A DNA stretch of 64,000 nucleotides from contig CAINEC010000020.1 in assembly GCA_903847585.1 (NCBI GenBank), positions 30,753-94,752 on the forward strand. The letters are read 5' to 3'. Origin of the DNA: an uncultured Bacteroidota bacterium (GTDB lineage: Bacteria > Bacteroidota > Bacteroidia > AKYH767-A > OLB10). Positions 45,456 through 52,372 of the stretch are shown here, in pieces; the first letter of the stretch is position 1, and every line of letters starts with the position of its first letter. The notes under the pieces are model-generated. The model was given only the letters and a program-made list of their open reading frames with translations, was not told the origin of the DNA and ran no database searches. Position numbers and translations under genes: made by a program.

Positions 45456-46505
45456 ATGGAATTAAGCCAAATTTTAATGGATTGGTATCGCAATAACCAG
45501 CGTGATTTGCCCTGGCGAAGGACAAACGACCCCTATGCGATTTGGCTTTCAGAAGTGATTTTACAACAAACCCGTGTCGAGCAAGGAATGCCATACTGGC
45601 TCCGATTTATGGAAAACTTCCCAACGGTAACCGACCTTGCCAATGCCGATGAACGAGAGGTTTTGCGATTATGGCAAGGGCTAGGGTATTATTCGCGCGC
45701 CAGAAATTTACACGCCGCGGCCAAAGTAGTGAGAGATGAATACAATGGAAATTTTCCTAATCAATATGAGCAGATACGAGCATTAAAGGGAATTGGCGAT
45801 TATACTGCAGCAGCCATTAGTTCCTTTGCTTTTAATTTACCTCATGCCGTTGTCGATGGAAATGTTTACCGTTTTCTTTCCAGAATCTTTGCAATTAATA
45901 CCCCCATCGATTCTACCAATGGTAAGAAAGAGTTTTTTGTGCTGGCGAATGAGTTAATTGATAAATCCAATCCCGGAATGTTTAATCAGGCCATTATGGA
46001 GTTCGGTGCCATGCAATGCAAACCTTCCAACCCCGATTGTTCCGTTTGTCCTTTTAATCAATATTGTCAGAGCTTTGCGACCAATACCGTAAGTGAATAT
46101 CCTGTTAAGTCAAAAAAGACAAAAACACGAAACCGTTATTTTGATTTTATTATCCTGTCAGACGAAAAAAATACCATCCTTCAGAAAAGAGAGGGAAAGG
46201 ATATCTGGCAAGGGTTGTATCAATTTCCGTTGATAGAGTCAGCGACAAAGAATAAAAACAAGCTAGATCTTTCTAAATCAGAAGTTGCCAATTACTTAAA
46301 TACCAATTCGCATAAAATGGTCAAGTCAAGCGCTATTGTAAAACACGTTTTATCACATCAAGTAATTTTTGCTAAGTTTTGGTGGATAAATATGGAAAGT
46401 GTTTCAACCGCTAAAGACGCTAACATGATAAAGGTTCCATGGAGCCAACTAGGTGATTATGGAATGCCTCAGTTAATTGTTAAATACCTCGAGAGCGAGG
46501 ACTAG
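45456..46505 (+). CDS. mutY: Adenine DNA glycosylase
   Basis: 349 residues. MutY removes adenine mispaired with 8-oxoguanine. The catalytic Glu is likely in LSEVILQQTRVEQ (E33), and the helix-hairpin-helix motif is LKGIGDYTAAAI (110-121) with the catalytic Asp at D134 (VVDGNVYR). The iron-sulphur Cys pattern is C188-x6-C195-x2-C198-x5-C204. The C-terminal half is the NUDIX-like 8-oxoG recognition domain. It is divergent from the HU gene and upstream of ssb. Confidence 0.96.
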   Translation: MELSQILMDWYRNNQRDLPWRRTNDPYAIWLSEVILQQTRVEQGMPYWLRFMENFPTVTDLANADEREVLRLWQGLGYYSRARNLHAAAKVVRDEYNGNFPNQYEQIRALKGIGDYTAAAISSFAFNLPHAVVDGNVYRFLSRIFAINTPIDSTNGKKEFFVLANELIDKSNPGMFNQAIMEFGAMQCKPSNPDCSVCPFNQYCQSFATNTVSEYPVKSKKTKTRNRYFDFIILSDEKNTILQKREGKDIWQGLYQFPLIESATKNKNKLDLSKSEVANYLNTNSHKMVKSSAIVKHVLSHQVIFAKFWWINMESVSTAKDANMIKVPWSQLGDYGMPQLIVKYLESED

Positions 46506-46579
46506 TAATGAGTGTATACACTTAATTGTCATATTTTCAAATCGAGTTGAAATTTGTTTTTTCATTTAACTAATTAGCA

Positions 46580-46587
46580 TATATTTG
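46580..46587 (+). promoter_or_regulatory. -7 promoter box of ssb
   Basis: TATATTTG is a perfect TAnnTTTG box with a leader of about 50 bases before the ssb ATG at 46642. A TTTG at 46553-46556 could be the -33 element, although the spacing (23 bases) is slightly long. Confidence 0.5.
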
Positions 46588-46641
46588 CTATACACAGCCA
46601 AGCCGAACATAGTAATTTAGAAAACTATCAAACTATATATT

Positions 46642-47055
46642 ATGTCGGGAGTAAACAAAGTATTTTTAATCGGTAACTTAGGAAAAGACCCTGAGTTCAG
46701 ACACATGGAAGGTGGTATAATGGTAGCGAAGTTTCCATTGGCAACCACTGAGTATTTTAAGAACAAGGATGGACAGCGCCAGGATCAAACGGAATGGCAT
46801 AACATTGTTCTATGGCGTGGCTTAGCAGAAGCAGCCGAAAAACTAAAATTACGGAAAGGGCATATGATTTTTATCGAAGGCAAATTGCGTACACGCAGTT
46901 GGGAAAAAGATGGGGTGAAAAAATATGCTACTGAAATCATTGCTGAAAACATGACGATGTTGAGTAAGCGTGAAAACGAAAACAATAACCATGATGTTAA
47001 TCACGGAATGGAAGAGCCACCTTTAACTGATCAAGGCTCACACGAACCTTTTTAA
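46642..47055 (+). CDS. ssb: Single-stranded DNA-binding protein
   Basis: 137 residues. The OB-fold (about 1-108) shows NKVFLIGNLGKDPEFRHMEGG, EWHNIVLWRGLAE and FIEGKLRTRSWEKDG. The C-terminus ends in PF, but the tail before it (EEPPLTDQGSHEPF) is only mildly acidic compared with the DDDIPF type of E. coli. SSB coats single strands during replication and repair. A UUCG hairpin terminator directly follows. In many Bacteroidota gldE and gldD follow ssb; here only gldD does. Confidence 0.96.
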   Translation: MSGVNKVFLIGNLGKDPEFRHMEGGIMVAKFPLATTEYFKNKDGQRQDQTEWHNIVLWRGLAEAAEKLKLRKGHMIFIEGKLRTRSWEKDGVKKYATEIIAENMTMLSKRENENNNHDVNHGMEEPPLTDQGSHEPF

Positions 47056-47066
47056 GATTTTATTTT

Positions 47067-47095
47067 AAGGCATCTTCGGATGCCTTTCTTTTTGC
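47067..47095 (+). terminator. Intrinsic terminator of ssb (UUCG tetraloop)
   Basis: AAGGCATC (47067-47074), TTCG loop and GATGCCTT (47079-47086) form a perfect 8-base-pair stem, followed by TCTTTTT. The hairpin occupies the position expected for the -33 element of the gldD promoter. Confidence 0.8.
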
Positions 47096-47102
47096 ATCTT
47101 TG
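47095..47102 (+). promoter_or_regulatory. Variant -7 box of gldD, leaderless spacing
   Basis: CATCTTTG differs from TAnnTTTG at one base and ends 4 bases before the ATG at 47107. It supports that start over the in-frame ATG at 47080, which lies inside the terminator hairpin. Confidence 0.5.
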
Positions 47103-47106
47103 TACC

Positions 47107-47688
47107 ATGAATTTTAAGCAGCTGGTTGTACTGGTTTTTTTAGCAATGGTAATTATTGCATGTGGCGATAATGAAGACAATGGAGTACCCAAGCCGAAAG
47201 GTTATTACCGAATTACTTTGCCTGCACATGCTTATAAGGAGTTCAAGCCAGCTAACTGTCCGTATTCGTTTGATATTTCAACAACAGCAGTAGCTATTCC
47301 TGATACCAATAGTTTATCAGAGCCTTTTTGGTATTATATCGTAATGCCTAAGTTAAACGGACAGATTTATCTGACGTATAAAAAATTGAATGGCGATTTT
47401 AATAAGTACGCAGAAGATACGCGCACATTAGTTTATAAGCATACTTCGCGTGCAAGTTCTATCAACGAAAGTGTATTGAAAGTAAATGATAATGTTGGTG
47501 GAATTCTTTATGAAATTGGTGGCGATGCCGCATCACCCATTCAGTTTTTTGTAACCGATAGTACCAATCATTTTTTAAGAGGTGCACTTTATTTTAATTC
47601 AGCGCCCAATGCAGATAGTTTAGCTCCTGCCATTAAATATGCAAAGGAAGATATCATGAAAATGATTGGAACACTAAAATGGAATTAA
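47107..47688 (+). CDS. gldD: Gliding-motility lipoprotein GldD
   Basis: 193 residues from the ATG at 47107. A lipoprotein signal (MNFKQLVVLVFLAMVIIAC, lipid-modified C19) is followed by the GldD pattern PKPKGYYRITLPAHAYKEF, CPYSFDI, YKHTSRASSINES and TDSTNHFLRGALYF. GldD is required for gliding and type IX secretion in Flavobacterium. Other gliding-machinery genes are not in this window; gldE, normally just upstream, is absent. The T9SS sorting domains on at least five proteins here fit a functional system in the genome. Confidence 0.93.
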   Translation: MNFKQLVVLVFLAMVIIACGDNEDNGVPKPKGYYRITLPAHAYKEFKPANCPYSFDISTTAVAIPDTNSLSEPFWYYIVMPKLNGQIYLTYKKLNGDFNKYAEDTRTLVYKHTSRASSINESVLKVNDNVGGILYEIGGDAASPIQFFVTDSTNHFLRGALYFNSAPNADSLAPAIKYAKEDIMKMIGTLKWN

Positions 47689-47703
47689 TTTAATATTTAT
47701 CAT

Positions 47704-48624
47704 ATGTCAACAGCAATTATTATTGGAATCGTAGTGATTCTATTCATGGGCTTGAGAACAGTCCAACAAGGAAATGTTTCCGTAATCACCATCTTCGGAA
47801 AATACCAGCGAATTATTCGTCCGGGTTTAAATTTTATTATTCCTTTCATCGAAACAGTATTTAAAAGAATTTCTACTCAGAATCGTTCAGTAGAATTAGA
47901 GTTTCAGGCGGTAACCGTCGATCAGGCGAATGTGTATTTCAAATCGATGATTTTATTTTCGGTAATTGATAGCGAAGAAGAAACAATTAAGAAAGTAGCA
48001 TTTAAGTTCATCGATGAGAAGAATTTAATGCAAGCATTAATCAGAACGATTGAAGGAAACATTCGTGCTTTCGTTGCTACTAAAAAACAATCGGAAGTAT
48101 TAGGACTTCGTCGTGAAATCGTAGATCACGTAAAAGAGCAAATTGATAATGTAATTGAAGAGTGGGGATATCATTTACAAGATTTACAAATCAACGATAT
48201 TACATTTGATGAAGCAGTAATGGTATCGATGAGTAAAGTGGTTGCATCAAACAATTTAAAAGCAGCAGCTGAAAACGAAGGTCAAGCTTTATTAATTACT
48301 AAAACAAAATCGGCGGAAGCAGAAGGTAACGCAATAAAAATTGCAGCGCAAGCAGAGCGTGAAGCGGCGCAGTTACGCGGACAAGGAGTTGCGTTGTTCA
48401 GAGAAGAGGTAGCTAAGGGTATGCAGAATGCAGCGCGTGAAATGCAACAAGCAAACTTGGATACATCGATGATTATGTTTTCGATGTGGACAGAAGCAAT
48501 CAAGAATTTTGCAGAGTACGGAAAAGGAAATGTTTTATTCTTAGATGGCTCTCCTGAAGGAATGCAAAAAACAATGCGTCAGATGATGGGCATGGACACG
48601 TTGATGTCAGAAGACAAGAAATAA
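47704..48624 (+). CDS. SPFH/band 7 (stomatin-like) membrane protein
   Basis: 306 residues. A short N-terminal membrane helix (about 3-20) precedes the SPFH/band 7 domain (VQQGNVSVITIFGKYQRIIRPGLNFIIP, with VDQANVYFKSMILFSV) and a long Ala/Glu-rich coiled coil (about 185-250) that mediates oligomers. Such proteins form ring-like platforms in membranes and influence proteases or lipid domains. The partner is unknown; no NfeD-like gene is adjacent. It is 15 bases downstream of gldD and ends at a strong terminator. Confidence 0.92.
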   Translation: MSTAIIIGIVVILFMGLRTVQQGNVSVITIFGKYQRIIRPGLNFIIPFIETVFKRISTQNRSVELEFQAVTVDQANVYFKSMILFSVIDSEEETIKKVAFKFIDEKNLMQALIRTIEGNIRAFVATKKQSEVLGLRREIVDHVKEQIDNVIEEWGYHLQDLQINDITFDEAVMVSMSKVVASNNLKAAAENEGQALLITKTKSAEAEGNAIKIAAQAEREAAQLRGQGVALFREEVAKGMQNAAREMQQANLDTSMIMFSMWTEAIKNFAEYGKGNVLFLDGSPEGMQKTMRQMMGMDTLMSEDKK

Positions 48625-48644
48625 GAAAATAATTTTCGGAGTAA

Positions 48645-48678
48645 ATAAAAAATCCCTGCGTTAGCGGGGATTTTTTTT
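48645..48678 (+). terminator. Intrinsic terminator after the SPFH gene
   Basis: AATCCCTGC and GCGGGGATT pair with one mismatch around a GTTA loop at 48651-48672, followed by T's to 48678. It ends the gldD-SPFH transcript. The A-run at 48646-48652 gives a U-run on the other strand, so it could also serve the convergent antitoxin-like gene. Confidence 0.85.
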
Positions 48679-48725
48679 GAGGTATAGTTCATACTTGATT
48701 TATACTTTATATTGCTATGCAAGTT

Positions 48726-48956
48726 TTACCACTTAGCTAATTCTTTGATTGCTAATGCATGTGAAACCGAATTGCCCTTTTCAATTCGCGTAACAGCATC
48801 ATTGATTTCTTTATTGTATTGTTTGCGTGTTATACGTTTAACGTCTTTATCAACATTTAGCATTGACTTAATCATTTCAAGAACTAAGATCTGTTGTTTT
48901 GAAGTTAGAAGTGGAAGATAATTATCTACTTGTTTTTTTATTGCGGTTGCTGTCAT
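48726..48956 (-). CDS. Antitoxin-like small protein without a partner toxin
   Basis: 76 residues from an ATG at 48956 (MTATAIKK). A longer frame to 49007 is less likely. The helical N-terminal part (YLPLLTSKQQILVLEMIKSML) and a C-terminal tail ending HALAIKELAKW, preceded by YNKEINDAVTRIEKGN, resemble the DNA-side antitoxins found with RelE/ParE-type toxins in Bacteroidota. These typically end in KMAKKW-like sequences. No toxin-sized frame follows it: the next 48 bases lead into the SPFH terminator. It may be a remnant of a toxin-antitoxin pair or act alone. Confidence 0.6.
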   Translation of the reverse strand: MTATAIKKQVDNYLPLLTSKQQILVLEMIKSMLNVDKDVKRITRKQYNKEINDAVTRIEKGNSVSHALAIKELAKW

Positions 48957-49096
48957 AATTGATAAACGTATTAAAATAAAGTTAAAGAAAGTACTTTCTA
49001 AAAGCAACTACTTGCTGATTTATTAATTGAATTCACAATGTAAAAGTTTACACTGCAAAAGCTACATTAGATATTACAAAACTAAACAAAAGTGTT

Positions 49097-50341
49097 TTAT
49101 TGAAGTCCCCAAAAAACTATCGGGTTATTTGTTTTGTAAGTATTCCATGTTGTATTTTGTCCTGTTCTTTTTTCTTCTTCAATATCAGGTTTTTGTTCAT
49201 GATAATCTAAAGGAAGAAGTCTAATGTAGTTGTAGGTTTTTCCTTCAGAACTTGTTTCCATGTTGTACTCGCTTGATGCTGGGCATTCCAACATGTATAG
49301 GTTTTTCGCCATGTAGTTTTGAAGATATTCTTCTTTTGTTTGTGATGTTTTATTGTTCCAATTTGCATCCGGATTTAGAATTAGGGTTTTGTCACTAATC
49401 AAACGCTCACGAACTTCCTCTATGCTCAGCATTTCTCCTTTTTCATTCATCACATAAGCATTGAAAGTGGGGTCAATCCAAAGCCATTTTTTAAAGGATT
49501 CAGAATAAACAGAATTTATAACATGACAATCTTGGTCGATTTTTAGACTGTCTTTTGGCAGGCAAGTGACAATTCTTGATTTTATTCCCATCGCTAAATA
49601 ACATTCGTTCAAAACGATTGCAAGTCCTCTGCAATTTAATCCTCTGTTGTCCTTTTTACATACCTCTACCATACTTATGGCGTTTTTAACTTCTGGATTT
49701 CCATTCATTCCATCGTGTGGCACTAAATTATGTACCCAATGCAATAGGTTTAGAATTTTCAATACATCGGTACCTTCTCCAGCAATACTGTCAAGGTTGA
49801 ATCCTTTTCGCAAGGCGATAAGCTTTGGGTCTTCACTTGATTGATAACTAAATATTGGCAATTGTCTATTGTCTGATATGTTGTATTTGTCAGCACTTTT
49901 TAGGATGAAAAGATAGTCTCCAGTCAGCTTTAGCTTTTTATTGAGATCAACAAACTCTTTCTCTTTTCGAATATTGTCTAAGTCCGTATCAAGTTGCACA
50001 TGTCCATAATCGTTATAACCTGCGTCAATTGATTTTTTTAAATAATTTATAGCCGATGTCTTATTGTTTAAGAGAGAATAAATACAAGATAAATTATAGT
50101 AAATGTTATTTAGTTCGTAGGCGTGTACTTTTTTTTCTTCTACAGATAGCTTGTCATAAATCAACAGATACTCTGAAAGTAGGGTATTGTATGTTTTTAC
50201 ATCTCTTTTTTCATAATATGTATTAAAGCCATCTCCTTTTTGTTCAATGAATTCATCTAGCCGTTGGGATGATGTACTTTGAGCACATAGTTGTTGCAGG
50301 CTTATTAGAAATGCGAAAAGGAGCGTTATTTGTTTTTTCAT
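49097..50341 (-). CDS. Exported transglutaminase-like (cysteine peptidase fold) protein
   Basis: 414 residues from the ATG at 50341 (MKKQITLLFAF); the longer frame overlaps the upstream gene. A signal peptide is followed by a helical TPR-like region (about 60-130, with LSCIYSLLNNKTSAINYLKKS) and a transglutaminase-like core. Its catalytic triad is visible as Cys in RGLNCRGLAIVL, His in DQDCHVINSVY and Asp in WLWIDPTFNAY. Members cleave or link peptides or cell-wall material, or act as inactive scaffolds; the substrate is unknown. It lies 22 bases after the anti-sigma-like gene on the same strand and is probably part of the sigma-factor operon. Confidence 0.8.
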   Translation of the reverse strand: MKKQITLLFAFLISLQQLCAQSTSSQRLDEFIEQKGDGFNTYYEKRDVKTYNTLLSEYLLIYDKLSVEEKKVHAYELNNIYYNLSCIYSLLNNKTSAINYLKKSIDAGYNDYGHVQLDTDLDNIRKEKEFVDLNKKLKLTGDYLFILKSADKYNISDNRQLPIFSYQSSEDPKLIALRKGFNLDSIAGEGTDVLKILNLLHWVHNLVPHDGMNGNPEVKNAISMVEVCKKDNRGLNCRGLAIVLNECYLAMGIKSRIVTCLPKDSLKIDQDCHVINSVYSESFKKWLWIDPTFNAYVMNEKGEMLSIEEVRERLISDKTLILNPDANWNNKTSQTKEEYLQNYMAKNLYMLECPASSEYNMETSSEGKTYNYIRLLPLDYHEQKPDIEEEKRTGQNTTWNTYKTNNPIVFWGLQ

Positions 50342-50363
50342 GGTTGTATGTTTTCTTTTTTTG

Positions 50364-51599
50364 TTATCGTAGTATAATATCGCCAAAACCTGATTTTGCT
50401 TTAATTAGTATTGTGCCATTTCCAAATGTTAATTTACTTGCAGATTCTAATTCTAAATCTATTCTTTTCATTTTGATTTTTCCAAAACCTGTTTTTAAAT
50501 CAATCTGACAATCAGTAATGGAATTAGTTATTTGAAAATCGATATCGCCATAACCAGAATTAATGTTCATGTGCTCTTTAATAGTAATATTTTTCCCATT
50601 AATGTCTCCATAACTTGTATTGATGTCAATTTTCCCATTCAATTGTTCTGCATTGATATCTCCATAGCTGCTTTTTAAATTAATGTTGCCAGAAATTATT
50701 GATGCGTTAATATCACCATATGATGTTTGAAAATCGAAGTCATTATCTTTTAAACCACTAAGATCTATATCACCAAAGCTGGTTTTTATTTTAACTGCAA
50801 TACTTTCGGGTACTTCAAAATAAATACTCGATGTTTCTTTTGAATAACTTACACCAATGTTCACTGCCGGATTTTTTCTACCAACCTGAATGGTTAGAAC
50901 AGAATCTTTTTTTTCATACCTTACTTCACAATCCCTATTCTTACTGGAATAAATCCCTTTCACTTTGTACTTGTAATTATAATTCATTGCAATATTTGTT
51001 CTATTGCTTCCATGGACTGAAATTTTATCATTGACTCTTCCTGTAAATACGAGTGACTTAACACCTTCAAATAAAGTATCGATGCTCAAACTATCATTAG
51101 ATGATTTCCACAACCCCGAATCATTGAAACTGCTTTTTTCCTGATGGTTATCAATTTCGTTAGTTATGATATTTTTTGGTTCTTCTTTTATATTTTGAAG
51201 TTCAATTTTTTGTACACTATTATTTTTCTCAACGAAGTTTGTATCCAAAAATAATGACTGATTTACGAGGGTGTTATTTTGTTGTTTCTTATTTATGATT
51301 GTAGTTGTTTCAACAGAATCAATCTCATTTGTAATGATAGATTTTTGAATGGAAGGATCCAAAATATTCTTTTCATTTTTTGTCGGATGACCTGTAAAAA
51401 ACAGAACTGTTCCAATTAAACCAACAGTGATTATTGAGCTCATGATAATAATTTTATTTTGAATTAATGTTTTAAAAGTTGATGCGCCACTTGTTACAGC
51501 CGCTGCTGTATTTATCCATTGAGAAACTTCTGCAATATTAGTTTCAGCAGGAGCACTCTTCATATCGGAAAATAATTTATGCAAAGCCTGATCTGTCAT
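50364..51599 (-). CDS. Anti-sigma-like membrane protein with DUF4097-type repeat domain outside
   Basis: 411 residues. The first ~45 residues are hydrophilic and cytoplasmic; one membrane helix (IIIMSSIITVGLIGTVLFF, about 50-68) follows. A long Asn/Ser/Lys-rich linker leads to a C-terminal beta-helix-like region (about 250-411) with repeats of TSYGDINA, SSYGDIN, TSYGDING and SGYGDID, as in the DUF4097 family. The start overlaps the sigma-factor stop codon by 4 bases, and such pairs are usually sigma and anti-sigma factors, so this role is inferred. The N-terminal part shows no zinc-binding anti-sigma motif. Confidence 0.65.
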   Translation of the reverse strand: MTDQALHKLFSDMKSAPAETNIAEVSQWINTAAAVTSGASTFKTLIQNKIIIMSSIITVGLIGTVLFFTGHPTKNEKNILDPSIQKSIITNEIDSVETTTIINKKQQNNTLVNQSLFLDTNFVEKNNSVQKIELQNIKEEPKNIITNEIDNHQEKSSFNDSGLWKSSNDSLSIDTLFEGVKSLVFTGRVNDKISVHGSNRTNIAMNYNYKYKVKGIYSSKNRDCEVRYEKKDSVLTIQVGRKNPAVNIGVSYSKETSSIYFEVPESIAVKIKTSFGDIDLSGLKDNDFDFQTSYGDINASIISGNINLKSSYGDINAEQLNGKIDINTSYGDINGKNITIKEHMNINSGYGDIDFQITNSITDCQIDLKTGFGKIKMKRIDLELESASKLTFGNGTILIKAKSGFGDIILR

Positions 51600-52105
51600 A
51601 TCATAATATTTTTAAGTTCATTTTTTTCTTGCAATAATTCAAGGAGTTTTTGTCGTCCTCGTGATAATTGTTGCCTAACTGCGACTTCAGATTTTTTCTG
51701 AAAAACTGCTATTTCTTTGACTGAAAATCCTACGATCTCAAAATAAATTAGGGCATCTCGTTGGTCTGCTGGAAGTAAAGAAAGTGCTTTGTATAGATGG
51801 TCAACTTCCGCTTTTCGCGCAACTTCTGGTGTCAGAAAATATGACGATTCTGAAATTTCATTTTGATATACTGGCGAATTTTTTTTACGTTGATTGGCTA
51901 GTAAACGGGTCGCAATTCCAAATAAGAAGTATAGTATCTTATCTTGCTCTTTTAACTCATCAAACTTGGAATAGGCTACCATTAAAGTTTCTTGCATCAG
52001 ATCCCGGAATGGCATACAGCCATATGCCCTTGCTTTACAAAACCTTTCGAATGATTCGTGAACAGGTTCGTACAACGACATAAATATTTCCTTTTTCTCT
52101 TTCAT
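51596..52105 (-). CDS. RNA polymerase sigma factor, ECF type
   Basis: 169 residues from the ATG at 52105; a GTG at 52126 would add seven. Sigma region 2 is seen as FRDLMQETLMVAYSKFDEL with IATRLLANQRKK. Region 4 is LSLLPADQRDALIYFEIVGFSVKEIAVFQKKSEVAVRQQLSRGRQKL with a helix-turn-helix. It directs RNA polymerase to a special promoter set, probably held back by the downstream membrane protein. No autoregulatory promoter is recognisable upstream. Confidence 0.92.
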   Translation of the reverse strand: MKEKKEIFMSLYEPVHESFERFCKARAYGCMPFRDLMQETLMVAYSKFDELKEQDKILYFLFGIATRLLANQRKKNSPVYQNEISESSYFLTPEVARKAEVDHLYKALSLLPADQRDALIYFEIVGFSVKEIAVFQKKSEVAVRQQLSRGRQKLLELLQEKNELKNIMI

Positions 52106-52372
52106 GCAACGAGTATTATTGGCCACTCTATGCGTATGTGTAATTAATTAGAAAATTGTGACATTGAATTCAAATTAATTTCAAGAATTAAATCAAAAGA
52201 AAGTTAATGTGATAATGTTTTAAAACATCAAAATACATTTCTCATCACATCAATTTAACTACATATCAAAAGATTTCCGATTCACATCTCTGTAAAATCT
52301 ACTTTTTGATTAATGTTCACTAGTAGGAATTTATTCTTCTAATTCCTGTTCTAATGTCGCTTTATAAATTAC
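52106..52372. other. A/T-rich spacer, no gene seen
   Basis: Between the sigma-factor start and the end of the ABC/M1 fusion gene I see no coding frame, no clear TAnnTTTG box and no strong hairpin. It may hold the sigma factor's promoter. Confidence 0.4.

Noticed and set aside
48712..48921. Plus-strand 69-residue frame opposite the antitoxin-like gene as its missing toxin
   Set aside because: It is antisense to the antitoxin frame, lacks RelE/ParE features, and toxin genes lie downstream on the same strand.
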